Origin: Flavobacterium cellulosilyticum | Lineage (GTDB): Bacteria > Bacteroidota > Bacteroidia > Flavobacteriales > Flavobacteriaceae | DNA length: 64,000 bases | Assembly: GCF_004349355.1 (NCBI RefSeq) | Contig: NZ_SMFK01000001.1 | Location: forward strand, 1 to 64,000 | Reading direction: 5' to 3' | Part shown: positions 55,506 through 64,000 of the stretch, one piece after another | Layout of the letters: each line of letters starts with the position of its first letter | How positions within the stretch are numbered: position 1 is the stretch's first letter | Made by a program: the position numbers and the translations under genes | The notes under the pieces: model-generated | Seen by the model: only the letters and a program-made list of their open reading frames with translations | Databases searched by the model: none | What the model was told of the DNA's origin: nothing

Positions 55506-56789
55506 TTATTGTGTTTTTAAATTTTCAAATACTGCTAATAAATCAGCTTTTAAATCTTCGATATCTTCCAGTCCTACGGACAATCTGATTAAATCTTTGG
55601 TAACTCCTGTTGCAATTTGATCTTCATCGGATAACTGCTGATGCGTTGTACTAGCCGGATGAATAATTAAAGATTTTGTGTCTCCAATATTTGCCAGAAG
55701 CGAGAATATCTTTGTTTCATCAGCCAATTGCTTGGCGGCTTCAAATCCTCCTTTAAGTCCGAAAGTTAGTAATCCGTTTTGACCCTTAGGTAAATATTGT
55801 GTTGCTAAATTGTAATATTTACTGGACTTCAATCCCGGATAATTCACCCATGTGACTTGCTCCTGCTTTTCTAGCCATTGGGCTAATGCCAATCCGTTTT
55901 CGCTGTGTTTCTGGACTCGAACGGCTAAGGTTTCTAAGCCTTGAACAATCTGAAAAGCGTTGAAAGGACTTAAAGCTGCTCCAAAATCCCGTAAACCTTC
56001 GATTCTCACTTTAGCAATAAAAGCAGCCGCTCCGAGGGCTTCGTGATATACTAAACCATGATATCCTGCATTTGGCTCCGTAAACTCGGGAAACTTTCCG
56101 CTACTCCAATCAAATGTTCCTGCATCAATTACTGCTCCACCAAGCGAAGTTCCATTTCCTGCAATGTACTTTGTCAAGGAGTGAATAACAATATTAGCTC
56201 CATGTTCGATTGGGTTTAACAAATAAGGCGATGGAACGGTGTTGTCAACTATAAAAGGGATCTTTAATACTTTGGCCTCAGCCGAAATCGCTTTCAAGTC
56301 CAAAACATCTAATTTTGGATTCCCTAAACTTTCTACAAAGAACACCTTTGTGTTTTCCTTAGCGGCCTTTGTAAAATTAGCTGCATCAGAAGGATCTACA
56401 AATGTGGTTGTAATACCTAATCTTGGCAAAGTATTACTTAACAAATTATACGTTCCACCGTATAAACTGCTTGATGCAACAATATGATCCCCCGCTTTTA
56501 GTAAAACCAACAATGAAGTTGCAATTGCAGCCGTTCCGGATGCGGTAACTACAGCAGCAATTCCTCCTTCGAGAGCTGCTAATCGTTGTTCCAGAATATC
56601 ATTAGTTGGATTATTTAATCTGGTATATATAAATCCAGCTTCAGCAAGTCCAAATAAATTGGCCGCATGATCTGAATTATTAAAAACATATGAACTCGTT
56701 TGATAAATTGGTACAGCTCTAGTTCCAGCTGTTTTAGTAACATCGTGTCCTGCGTGTAATGCGTTTGTTTCGAATTTTTGAGTGCTCAT
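55506..56789 (-). CDS. metY: O-acetylhomoserine aminocarboxypropyltransferase (sulfhydrylase)
   Basis: This 427-residue PLP enzyme forms homocysteine from O-acetylhomoserine and sulfide. It has TNALHAGHDVTKTAGTRAVPIY, YTRLNNPTNDILEQRLAALEGG, GTYNLLSNTLPR near 112 and the PLP lysine in IHSLTKYIAGNGTSLGG near 206. The extra length relative to MetZ is typical of MetY. Two leader ORFs and two terminators lie in its long 5' region, divergent from metK. Confidence 0.94.
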   Translation of the reverse strand: MSTQKFETNALHAGHDVTKTAGTRAVPIYQTSSYVFNNSDHAANLFGLAEAGFIYTRLNNPTNDILEQRLAALEGGIAAVVTASGTAAIATSLLVLLKAGDHIVASSSLYGGTYNLLSNTLPRLGITTTFVDPSDAANFTKAAKENTKVFFVESLGNPKLDVLDLKAISAEAKVLKIPFIVDNTVPSPYLLNPIEHGANIVIHSLTKYIAGNGTSLGGAVIDAGTFDWSSGKFPEFTEPNAGYHGLVYHEALGAAAFIAKVRIEGLRDFGAALSPFNAFQIVQGLETLAVRVQKHSENGLALAQWLEKQEQVTWVNYPGLKSSKYYNLATQYLPKGQNGLLTFGLKGGFEAAKQLADETKIFSLLANIGDTKSLIIHPASTTHQQLSDEDQIATGVTKDLIRLSVGLEDIEDLKADLLAVFENLKTQ

Positions 56790-56865
56790 AATTTATTTAT
56801 TTTAGATTCTATATTTATATTTTTATTCGTTTTGAATACGTCTTTAATTTAATTCCTAAAAAGCG

Positions 56866-56899
56866 AAAAACCCTTTTAGAGTGTATCCAAAAGGGTTTT
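56866..56899 (-). terminator. Second leader terminator before metY
   Basis: AAAACCCTTTT (56899-56889) pairs with AAAAGGGTTTT (56877-56867) and runs into a T at 56866. It lies 77 bases before metY and 29 bases after leader ORF 2, so it can act only as an attenuator or as a processing signal. Confidence 0.8.
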
Positions 56900-56927
56900 A
56901 AGTTTGTTCTAACTTATACTTTCGGAA

Positions 56928-57017
56928 TCAACAGACACTAATACACACCATAGACTTGGCACCTAACATCGATTTGACATTGAATGATTTCATATGTTTT
57001 TGGTTTGAGTTGATCAT
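56928..57017 (-). CDS. metY leader ORF 2 (29 residues, Cys/Met at its end)
   Basis: The frame from 57017 ends MLGAKSMVCISVC just before TGA at 56930-56928. It contains four Met codons and ends with two Cys codons close to the stop, a likely place for ribosome pausing when Cys-tRNA is short. Translation may instead begin at the internal ATG at 56993, giving MKSFNVKSMLGAKSMVCISV plus C. It sits between two intrinsic terminators before metY. A possible internal promoter (TTG and TACATTAT, 19-base spacer) overlaps its start. Confidence 0.6.
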   Translation of the reverse strand: MINSNQKHMKSFNVKSMLGAKSMVCISVC

Positions 57018-57052
57018 AATAATGTAATTTAATATGTGATTAAAACAATTGT

Positions 57053-57086
57053 AAAAAAAAAGCTTCCCGTTATCTGGGAAGCTTTT
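57053..57086 (-). terminator. First leader terminator before metY
   Basis: AAAAGCTTCCC (57086-57076) pairs with GGGAAGCTTTT (57068-57058), followed by T to 57053. It is 24 bases after leader ORF 1. Confidence 0.82.
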
Positions 57087-57109
57087 GCTATATAAATTTG
57101 AATTTAAAT

Positions 57110-57178
57110 TTATGCTACAGGCGACCCACAGGATTTATCCTGAGTGTGTTTCGACATTTTGCATACATTAATTTTCAT
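57110..57178 (-). CDS. metY leader ORF 1 (22 residues)
   Basis: The frame begins MKINVCKMSKHT and ends QDKSCGSPVA, with stop TAA at 57112-57110. It has Cys at positions 6 and 17 and Met at 8. It is preceded by GGGAAAA and followed by a strong intrinsic terminator. CAGGATAAATCCTG inside it can fold into a small hairpin. It resembles a short leader peptide rather than a protein gene; its function is inferred from place. Confidence 0.6.
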   Translation of the reverse strand: MKINVCKMSKHTQDKSCGSPVA

Positions 57179-57344
57179 TTTTCCCTTTTTGATGATACAA
57201 ATTTGCAAACTTTTATTTACATATCCAAATAATTTTTAAAAAATATTTGCTGTAATTAATTTCTAACTATTTGCTTAAATTTATATTCTGATTTCTTAAA
57301 TCAAAAAAAGTGTTAAGAATAATTTTCAATTCAAAATGGTTTTA

Positions 57345-57352
57345 TACCTTTG
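57345..57352 (+). promoter_or_regulatory. -7 element of the metK promoter
   Basis: TACCTTTG matches the -7 consensus 14 bases before the SAM-II aptamer. The -33 part is not clear. Confidence 0.6.
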
Positions 57353-57365
57353 CAGTCGAAAACTA

Positions 57366-57444
57366 GAGGAATAATTTGAACTGATTGCAACCTCATTAAA
57401 AAAAGCTAAAGCAGAACTCCTCCTTTAGTCTTTCGTTTGCAATC
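57366..57444 (+). promoter_or_regulatory. SAM-II type riboswitch and expression platform of metK
   Basis: The aptamer spans 57366-57414. P1 is GAGG (57366-57369) with CCTC (57391-57394), directly after ATTGCAA as in SAM-II. The loop strand CTGATTGC (57381-57388) pairs in pseudoknot fashion with GCTAAAGCAG (57405-57414): GC with GC and CTG with CAG, keeping the GCUAAA core of SAM-II. Downstream, TCCTTTAG (57421-57428) can pair with CTAGAGGA (57363-57370), and TTGCAATC (57437-57444) with GATTGCAA (57383-57390). Both would break the aptamer, so they form a plausible switch. The family match is by recognition. Confidence 0.75.
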
Positions 57445-57493
57445 TTATTTTTTCTCTGAAAATTAATTTCTAAATTATAAAATAATTTTTATT

Positions 57494-58744
57494 ATGGCAT
57501 ATTTATTTACCTCAGAGTCAGTAAGTGAAGGACATCCAGACAAAATTGCTGATCAAATTTCAGACGCATTAATTGATAATTTCTTGGCATTTGATCCTGA
57601 GTCAAAAGTAGCATGTGAAACTTTAGTAACTACAGGACAAGTAATTCTTGCTGGCGAAGTAAAGTCAAATATTTATCTAGACGTTCAAACTATCGCTAGA
57701 GAGGTTATTAAAAAAATAGGTTATACCAAGAGTGAATATATGTTTGAAGCCAATTCATGTGGTGTACTTTCGGCAATTCACGAACAATCTGCAGACATTA
57801 ACCAAGGTGTTGACAGAGCGAGTAAAGAAGACCAAGGAGCAGGAGACCAAGGAATGATGTTTGGTTATGCTACGAGTGAAACGGAAAACTTTATGCCTTT
57901 GGCTCTTGATTTATCGCATAAATTATTACAAGAATTAGCTGTTTTACGTCGTGAGAACAATGAAATTAGGTATTTGCGTCCAGATGCAAAATCACAAGTA
58001 ACATTAGAATATGATGATAATAACAAACCAACACGTATAGATGCCATTGTTATTTCGACTCAACATGATGACTTTGATGAAGAAAATACCATGTTAGCGA
58101 AAATCAAAAGTGATCTAGTAGGAATTTTAATTCCACGAATCATCAAAGATAATCCTCAATACGCTCATTTATTCAATGACAAAATCACGTATCATATTAA
58201 TCCAACCGGAAAATTCGTAATTGGCGGACCTCATGGAGATACTGGATTAACAGGAAGAAAAATAATCGTAGACACTTACGGCGGAAAAGGTGCTCACGGT
58301 GGTGGCGCTTTCTCTGGAAAAGATCCAAGTAAAGTAGATAGAAGTGCTGCTTATGCAACACGTCATATCGCTAAAAACTTGGTTGCTGCTGGTGTAGCCG
58401 ATGAGATTTTAGTTCAAGTGTCTTATGCTATTGGAGTCGCAAAACCAATGGGGATTTTTATTGAAACTTACGGAACGTCGAAAGTAGATTTGAAAGACGG
58501 TGAAATCGCTAAAAAAGTGGAAGCTATTTTTGATATGCGTCCGTACTTTATCGAACAACGTTTGAAATTGAGAAACCCAATTTATAGCGAAACTGCTGCT
58601 TACGGTCATATGGGACGTACTCCAGAAACGGTTACAAAAACTTTTTCAGCTCCTGGAGGCGAATCAAAAACAGTTACTGTTGAATTGTTCACTTGGGAAA
58701 AATTAGATTTTGTAGATGAAGTAAAAGCTGCTTTTGGATTGTAA
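57494..58744 (+). CDS. metK: S-adenosylmethionine synthetase
   Basis: This 416-residue enzyme forms SAM from methionine and ATP. It has [20 protein letters not shown] at the start, [12 protein letters not shown] near 117, [20 protein letters not shown] near residue 243 and [20 protein letters not shown]. Length and motifs match the family. It is under a SAM-II type element, giving product feedback. It closes the metabolic chain built up in the rest of the cluster. Confidence 0.96.
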   Translation: MAYLFTSESVSEGHPDKIADQISDALIDNFLAFDPESKVACETLVTTGQVILAGEVKSNIYLDVQTIAREVIKKIGYTKSEYMFEANSCGVLSAIHEQSADINQGVDRASKEDQGAGDQGMMFGYATSETENFMPLALDLSHKLLQELAVLRRENNEIRYLRPDAKSQVTLEYDDNNKPTRIDAIVISTQHDDFDEENTMLAKIKSDLVGILIPRIIKDNPQYAHLFNDKITYHINPTGKFVIGGPHGDTGLTGRKIIVDTYGGKGAHGGGAFSGKDPSKVDRSAAYATRHIAKNLVAAGVADEILVQVSYAIGVAKPMGIFIETYGTSKVDLKDGEIAKKVEAIFDMRPYFIEQRLKLRNPIYSETAAYGHMGRTPETVTKTFSAPGGESKTVTVELFTWEKLDFVDEVKAAFGL

Positions 58745-58780
58745 AATTTAACCGCAAAGTTATACGCGAATTACGCAAAG

Positions 58781-58815
58781 AAAAAACCTGACTAATTATT
58801 TTAGTCAGGTTTTTT
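58781..58815 (+). terminator. Hairpin terminator after metK
   Basis: Bases 58781-58795 pair with 58801-58815 (AACCTGACTAA / TTAGTCAGGTT core), with a T run. An ACCGCAAAG/TACGCAAAG repeat lies before it (58751-58780). Confidence 0.9.
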
Positions 58816-58866
58816 TAGACCTCATGGCAATGAAAAGCCTTTTCGATGGACAGCAGGATGACCTAC

Positions 58867-61569
58867 TTACAAATTATACTTTAATGAGAAAATCACATAT
58901 CGTGGTTGAACGGTGTATTGAGAGGATCTGGTTGAGAATTGCGAGAAACTATCGTCGTTTAATGATTTTGTGTTTAATAAGTTTGTTCCGCTGATTTTAT
59001 ATTCGAATTTGCTGTTTTTTTTTTGATAAATTAAACTCGAACTTAAGAAATCATATTTGTTTTCAACTGAATTATTTTTCGCGTGGTAGTTGTAATATTC
59101 GTATTCTGCCACAAAAGAAAAACTGTTTAGGAAATAATAATCCAACTTTGCAAAAGGCTTATTGGTGTAAAAAACACTACTGTTGTAATCGTTTATGGTA
59201 TAACTATATCCCAATTCTAAATTAGGCCTATTTTTATAATTTGTAGCTGCTTTTACAGTATAACTTTGAGTAAAACTCTCATTAGTTGACAATACATTGT
59301 TTTGTATATTATTGTATTTAGACCAATTTAAATTGACTGTCGTAGAGGCTTTGTAATTTTTTAAGAAAGAACGCCCATAAGAACCTCTTGCGGAAATCGA
59401 CTCATCGGCAAAATCAGAATTATATGGTGTAGAAGATTGATTTACGCCATCATAAAACGCTTTCGTTTTTATGGCATCGGTGCGTTTAGAGTAATTCAAA
59501 AAAGCCGATATGTTTTCTAAATTAAACATGTTATACTTAAAATAACGGAATGAATGTTGTAGCGCGGTCGCATTTTCTAACGTTCTAATCCCTTTTGTTA
59601 AACTGTTGTAATTAGAGAATACAAACCCTTCGGCCAACTGATTAATATCAGTAAAACTATTGGTAAGACCAACATTATAGGTTAAACTTTCTGCTTTTTT
59701 TATTTGATAAATAGCAAAAAAATCAGGCAATATACGATTGAACTGTTTAGTATAATCAGTACCTAATTGCGCATTTGTCATATTGAAATTATGCAAGCTA
59801 ACGCCTGGTGTAAAAGTAAATTTACCCGTTAATATTTTATAATGCAATCCTAAATAGGCATCATTAAAATTATATTTTACATCATTTTTATTGACGGCAC
59901 TATTCAACTCATTTACTTGTTGATTGTCTACTATTTGATAAATACTAGAATCGAAATTTTGATTTGAATAGGTATTTCCTAACGTTATATTAATATTGCT
60001 TTTTGCCGTAAGCATGTAATAATAATCCAATTTTGAATCAATTTTTTTTGTCTTTACAAATCGATTTTGATTGATATTATTCCTGTTTTGGCCAGAAATA
60101 TACCCTTCTAAATTAAATGGTTTTGTCATTAAATCCGCATTGTAAAAAGGATCTTCTTCCTGATACAAATATTGCGTTTCGAAAGCAAATATATTTTTAT
60201 TATTCAAGGTGTAAAACAAACTTAAATTTTGATTTACAGAAATCGGTTTTTGTTTTTTTATGGTGTTGATTGATTCTGTTGTAGAAACGTTATTTACAAT
60301 CGATTCCCGCATCAAAGGAGACACCTCGTCTTGTTTTGAAAGTTTGGCTAGTACATCGTAATCAAATTGGAAATTTGCTGATGGTTTGTAACTGGAACTT
60401 AATTTAAACATCCCAAAACTACTTTTTTGATTGGCTAATTCATTGCGTTTTTCTGTTGATTGAATTTCTGATGAATTGGGCTTTAAAATATTAGTTTGCG
60501 ATACGGTTTCCACTTGTGTGATTGATGATGTCAAAATCCCAAAACCGCTTAAACTCCATGCCTTTGTGACATTATAGGAGAAATTTGTCGCACCAAATTT
60601 GGTTTCAATCTCTTTAGCCCGATCATTTCTCAAAAGCGATATCCCCAAATTATTAGAGGATATATCAAAACTCGTCCCCCCTTTTGCCATCAAACCTCTA
60701 AAACCACCTGTTAGTTTGCCATAATCTTGAATGGTCATTGGCAATTCGCCTATATTATTAAAATTTGTTATAATATTAAGGCTGTATTTAGGATTATAAT
60801 AAAACAATTTAGGATTGATAAGATATCGATTATCCGTATGTCCCACTCCAATACCTGCAGTAACATCACCAAACCAGAAATTCTTTTTCCCTGATTTTAG
60901 CTTGATATTCATCGCGACATTATCCTGATTGTTCTCTACTCCTTTAAGGATTGAATTTTCATTGTAATTACGCAATACTTGAATCTTGTCTATGGCATCT
61001 GCTGGAATATTTTTGACTCCTAATTTGGTATCCCCATCAAAGAAATCTTTTCCTTCGACCATCAATTTGGTTACCTTTTTACCTTCTACTTCCACTTCAC
61101 CATCGGCATTAACTTCGACACCTGGTAATTTTTTCAGGATATCTTCTAGTTTTCGTTCGGTTCCGGATTTAAAGGAATCTGCATTATAAACTATAGTATC
61201 TCCTTTAATAGAAACTGGCATTTCTCGGATAACCTCGACTGCATCTAATTCTATATCACCTTCTTCTAAAGAAATGTTTTTAGAACTACTTTGGGCCGTC
61301 GTATTAAAAGCAACTTCTTTACTTCTTAGTCCCAAAAAACTTATTTTAATACTATACGATGTATTTGGTTTCAAATTTAGAGAATACTTTCCTTTATCAT
61401 TTGTAATAGCATAAGAATCCATCGCTTTGGTAACTTGATTCACTGCCATAACATTGGCCATTTCTACGGGAATTGATTTGGAATCCGAAATTATCCCATC
61501 AAGAGTTATTGATTGAGAAAACGAGAGCGCGCTTAAAAAGAATAAAGCGATTGGTAAAATATTTTTCAT
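58867..61569 (-). CDS. TonB-dependent receptor-like outer-membrane beta-barrel protein
   Basis: This 900-residue protein has a signal peptide (MKNILPIALFFLSALSFSQ), a carboxypeptidase-regulatory-like domain (about 20-95) and a plug-like region (about 110-220; MPVSIKGDTIVYNADSFKSG). A large beta-barrel follows, ending in RYVIFSLKYNL. No clear TonB box is seen. It lies 31 bases after a GLPGLI protein gene, a very common pairing in Bacteroidetes. The exported or imported substrate is unknown. Confidence 0.87.
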   Translation of the reverse strand: MKNILPIALFFLSALSFSQSITLDGIISDSKSIPVEMANVMAVNQVTKAMDSYAITNDKGKYSLNLKPNTSYSIKISFLGLRSKEVAFNTTAQSSSKNISLEEGDIELDAVEVIREMPVSIKGDTIVYNADSFKSGTERKLEDILKKLPGVEVNADGEVEVEGKKVTKLMVEGKDFFDGDTKLGVKNIPADAIDKIQVLRNYNENSILKGVENNQDNVAMNIKLKSGKKNFWFGDVTAGIGVGHTDNRYLINPKLFYYNPKYSLNIITNFNNIGELPMTIQDYGKLTGGFRGLMAKGGTSFDISSNNLGISLLRNDRAKEIETKFGATNFSYNVTKAWSLSGFGILTSSITQVETVSQTNILKPNSSEIQSTEKRNELANQKSSFGMFKLSSSYKPSANFQFDYDVLAKLSKQDEVSPLMRESIVNNVSTTESINTIKKQKPISVNQNLSLFYTLNNKNIFAFETQYLYQEEDPFYNADLMTKPFNLEGYISGQNRNNINQNRFVKTKKIDSKLDYYYMLTAKSNINITLGNTYSNQNFDSSIYQIVDNQQVNELNSAVNKNDVKYNFNDAYLGLHYKILTGKFTFTPGVSLHNFNMTNAQLGTDYTKQFNRILPDFFAIYQIKKAESLTYNVGLTNSFTDINQLAEGFVFSNYNSLTKGIRTLENATALQHSFRYFKYNMFNLENISAFLNYSKRTDAIKTKAFYDGVNQSSTPYNSDFADESISARGSYGRSFLKNYKASTTVNLNWSKYNNIQNNVLSTNESFTQSYTVKAATNYKNRPNLELGYSYTINDYNSSVFYTNKPFAKLDYYFLNSFSFVAEYEYYNYHAKNNSVENKYDFLSSSLIYQKKNSKFEYKISGTNLLNTKSLNDDSFSQFSTRSSQYTVQPRYVIFSLKYNL

Positions 61570-61600
61570 TTAAGAGAATTTGCAATGTTTATATAGCTTA

Positions 61601-62497
61601 CTAATTCATTCTAGGTCCACCACCATTTCCACCACGATTTCTCATTTCACGAAATTCCTCCATTTTTTTCACTACTAATTCATCATAGTCTTTTTGCGAA
61701 ATGACTTTTCCTTTTGAAGATGCTTTAATATCAACTTTAACTTTTGGGTTCAAAACAATTTTAGAACACAGCATCACTGTTTTACCATCATTTACTTCTA
61801 ATATTAAACCGGGTAAACCCCAATAATTTTCTGGCCCTTGGTTTACAGGAATTTCTGGTGTATACCAAGCCGTAACTATTAAATCTTTTGGAATATCCAT
61901 TTCACTCATGAAATTAGTTTTCTTTTCTTTGTTATCAGTTGCAACGGATACTTCTTTTTTATTGTCTTCTTTCTTGGGTCTAAAATTCCTAAAATCAGTT
62001 TTACTTGCAGGAACGACAGCGGTTGCTTTGAAACAATTATAACCACCAATCAATCTTGTTTCTCCTTCTAACTTCCACTTCAAATTAGGCAAAGAATCTT
62101 TAATAAGAAACTCTTTGCTCATGAATTCTTTATCTACAATGTAGGTTTTGGTTTTTACATCTTTATAAAAAGTCCCTCCAGCACCTGTCATTGAAGCCAT
62201 CATGCGCATACCTCCCTGACCTTGTCCCTGCGTTGGTGCGTCTAATTTCTCCTCTTCCTTATAAATAGAAGCTGATTTGTCAAAATTAAGAATGAATCTT
62301 TTTTCGAACATTGATTTCATTCTTTCCTCCATGTTTTTTTGCATATCAGGACTGATATTTTTATTTTCTGAAATACGAGCTTTAAAATCAGCCGTACTGG
62401 TTTTAGACTCATACACAGCCATTCCTTGAAATTCTTGAGCCAGAATCCCCAAATGGCTTGCAAGCATAAATACTAGGGTAAAAATAATTTTTGACAT
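61601..62497 (-). CDS. GLPGLI family protein
   Basis: This 298-residue secreted protein has a signal peptide (MSKIIFTLVFMLASHLGILAQ) and the naming motif in ENYWGLPGLILEVNDG near residue 225. AWYTPEIPVNQGP precedes it, as in the family. The C-terminus is glycine- and arginine-rich (RNRGGNGGGPRMN). Function is not known. It is followed by the TonB-receptor-like gene and is probably cotranscribed with it. Confidence 0.92.
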   Translation of the reverse strand: MSKIIFTLVFMLASHLGILAQEFQGMAVYESKTSTADFKARISENKNISPDMQKNMEERMKSMFEKRFILNFDKSASIYKEEEKLDAPTQGQGQGGMRMMASMTGAGGTFYKDVKTKTYIVDKEFMSKEFLIKDSLPNLKWKLEGETRLIGGYNCFKATAVVPASKTDFRNFRPKKEDNKKEVSVATDNKEKKTNFMSEMDIPKDLIVTAWYTPEIPVNQGPENYWGLPGLILEVNDGKTVMLCSKIVLNPKVKVDIKASSKGKVISQKDYDELVVKKMEEFREMRNRGGNGGGPRMN

Positions 62498-62808
62498 ACG
62501 TTTTAATTTAAATGTTGTTTGCTGGAAATAAGTCTGCCTTGAAGCGTTTATGTTACACTAATTCATTTTAAATTTGATGTTAGACATTGCAATAAGTAAA
62601 TGGTTTAAACTTAAATTATAAAATCCAAAAAGACTGTTTTTAACTTAGGAATAAAAGTATCTTTAATAATTTGAAATAAAAAACAGAATATACCAAACCC
62701 TAAATTCAGAAGACAGGTTGAATCTAAAACCAGACGAACATGCTCTTGAATATGAAATTAAAAAACCCTCAGTTTTATTAATCCAAATTTTTGTACTTTA
62801 GTGAGCTT
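62498..62808. promoter_or_regulatory. Divergent intergenic region; -7-like element at 62794-62801
   Basis: This 311-base A/T-rich gap separates the GLPGLI gene from the rightward gene pair. TACTTTAG at 62794-62801 is one mismatch from the -7 consensus and lies 7 bases before the ATG at 62809. No other element is supported. Confidence 0.5.
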
Positions 62809-63600
62809 ATGAAAAACCTCTATTTATTATTTTTTATTTTCCATTTTTCTTGTTTGATTGCACAAGATCAAAAAATTAAAGTTACTCCAGTTTCTACTCA
62901 AAAAATAGATGCCAGTTTCTTAGTAGGGTTGGATGGATTAGAAAACAACTATTTCGTCAAAAACAATGTATTCTATAAGCAACATAAAACAGATATATGG
63001 GAATATAAGAACCTTTCTTTGGGTACTATTACAAAAATAGACATACAAAATCCACTAAAAATTGTTTTGTTCTATGAGAATTTCAACACGATCGTAACAC
63101 TCGATAATCAACTTAATGAAACCCAAAAAATAAATTTTTCTGAAAATGAAGTTCCAATATTAGTTAACGCTACAGGAATTGCATCTCAAAACAAATTATG
63201 GATTTACGATAGTTTATCACAACAAATTGGACTTTTTGATTACTTAAAAAATACTTTTCAAACAATAACACAACCCATTAAAGGGACTTTAAAACATTAT
63301 GAAAGCAATTTTAATTCTTTTCAGTGGATTGATGAAAATTTGAATTGGTATTCCTGCACAATATTTGGAAAAATCACTTTATTGGGAAAAGTTCCTGATT
63401 TTGATCAAATTCAAATGATTTCAAATTCCGATTTGATTTATAAAAAAAACAAATTTATTTATTATTTTACCCTAATCGGGAATAAAAAATACTTAATTGA
63501 TTTAGATAAAAAAACCTTTGACAATTTCTATTACAAAGACCAAATTTTGTCTATTTTTACCAACCAAGAAATTATAAATTATAAATTTACAACACCGTAA
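62809..63600 (+). CDS. Secreted protein of unknown function upstream of the deoxynucleoside kinase
   Basis: This 263-residue protein begins with a signal peptide (MKNLYLLFFIFHFSCLIAQ), which fixes the start at 62809. The mature part shows repeated short beta-strand patterns (NKLWIYDSLSQQIGLFDYLK, KKYLIDLDKKTFDNFYY) like a small propeller or WD-like fold. I do not recognise a family. Its stop overlaps the start of the next gene by one base (TAATG), so the two are translationally coupled. Confidence 0.75.
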   Translation: MKNLYLLFFIFHFSCLIAQDQKIKVTPVSTQKIDASFLVGLDGLENNYFVKNNVFYKQHKTDIWEYKNLSLGTITKIDIQNPLKIVLFYENFNTIVTLDNQLNETQKINFSENEVPILVNATGIASQNKLWIYDSLSQQIGLFDYLKNTFQTITQPIKGTLKHYESNFNSFQWIDENLNWYSCTIFGKITLLGKVPDFDQIQMISNSDLIYKKNKFIYYFTLIGNKKYLIDLDKKTFDNFYYKDQILSIFTNQEIINYKFTTP

Positions 63601-64000
63601 TGCATATAGCAATAGCAGGAAACATTGGAGCAGGAAAAACTACATTAACTCGTTTATTGGCGAAACATTTTAAATGGGAACCTCATTTTGAAGATGTGGT
63701 CGATAATCCATATTTGGATGATTTCTATCACCAAATGGAACGTTGGTCGTTTAATTTGCAAATTTATTTCCTAAATAGTCGTTTTCGTCAAGTAATCCAT
63801 ATCCGTGAAAGTGGCAAAAAAATAATTCAAGACAGAACCATTTATGAAGACGCTCATATTTTTGCGCCAAATTTGCATGCAATGGGCTTAATGACCAACC
63901 GTGATTTTCAAAACTATTCTTCGTTATTTGAACTAATGGAATCGACAGTTAAACCACCTGATATGTTGATTTATCTTAGAAGTTCTATTCCTAATTTAGT
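63600..64000 (+). CDS. Deoxynucleoside kinase (cut by the window end)
   Basis: The first 133 codons encode MHIAIAGNIGAGKTTLTRLL (P-loop), EDVVDNPYLDDFYHQMERW and QDRTIYEDAHIFA, the catalytic and base-binding pattern of dNK/dCK-type kinases. It phosphorylates deoxynucleosides in salvage. The gene is partial at the right edge. Confidence 0.92.
   Translation, partial: MHIAIAGNIGAGKTTLTRLLAKHFKWEPHFEDVVDNPYLDDFYHQMERWSFNLQIYFLNSRFRQVIHIRESGKKIIQDRTIYEDAHIFAPNLHAMGLMTNRDFQNYSSLFELMESTVKPPDMLIYLRSSIPNL

Noticed and set aside
1..64000. CRISPR arrays, tRNA or rRNA genes
   Set aside because: No array of spaced direct repeats and no cloverleaf or rRNA core was recognised. The tandem heptamers in intergenic gaps lack spacers.

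Overview
The window is a chromosome segment of a member of the Flavobacteriia, most likely Flavobacterium. The DNA is AT-rich and intergenic promoters fit the Bacteroidetes pattern (TTG around -33, TAnnTTTG around -7). Marker genes point the same way: gldA, a GLPGLI protein beside an outer-membrane barrel, a split metH, a thioredoxin-reductase-like ferredoxin reductase and a TonB/ExbBD/ExbD operon. Nearly all genes to 29.4 kb and from 31 to 57 kb lie on the minus strand. No tRNA, rRNA, CRISPR array or intact insertion sequence was seen.

Layout. 1-300: three tandem leftward promoters of rRNA-operon type at the edge. 1-6.2 kb: ABC permease, Cys-cluster protein, methyltransferase, DinB/YfiT-like protein, class V aminotransferase and queE. 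6.3-12.1 kb: exbB-exbD-exbD-tonB-small membrane protein-PstS-like lipoprotein-TPR protein. 12.4-15 kb: HerA-like ATPase, a lipoprotein gene without a normal start codon, and a glycine-zipper lipoprotein. 15.2-25 kb: queA, aroA, a MazG-like gene, a broken REP-associated transposase between REP palindromes, two DUF3857 proteins, dtd, rsgA and a secreted unknown. 25.3-29.6 kb: aromatic amino-acid operon pheA-aminotransferase-tyrA-DAHP synthase/chorismate mutase, preceded by a Phe/Tyr-rich leader peptide and attenuator. 30.1-31 kb: gldA.

From 31 to 58.7 kb the window is largely one sulfur/methionine/SAM neighbourhood. Sulfate is activated by CysDN, reduced by CysH and by a siroheme reductase with a C-terminal HEPN-like domain. 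Siroheme comes from CobA plus a SirC-like protein, and electrons probably come from the local ferredoxin and its reductase. O-acetylhomoserine would come from a MetX-aspartokinase-homoserine dehydrogenase fusion. MetY and MetZ make homocysteine, MetF and split MetH make methionine, and MetK makes SAM. A TauE/SafE exporter and an Rrf2 regulator complete the set.

Regulation is the most interesting aspect. I see two SAM-I riboswitches (metH, metX-thrA), a SAM-II type pseudoknot before metK, two tandem Cys/Met-containing leader ORFs each followed by a terminator before metY, a shared dyad operator at the cysH operon and the sulfite exporter, and a complete candidate Phe/Tyr attenuator before pheA. 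58.8-64 kb holds a TonB-receptor-like barrel, its GLPGLI partner, a secreted unknown and the start of a deoxynucleoside kinase gene.
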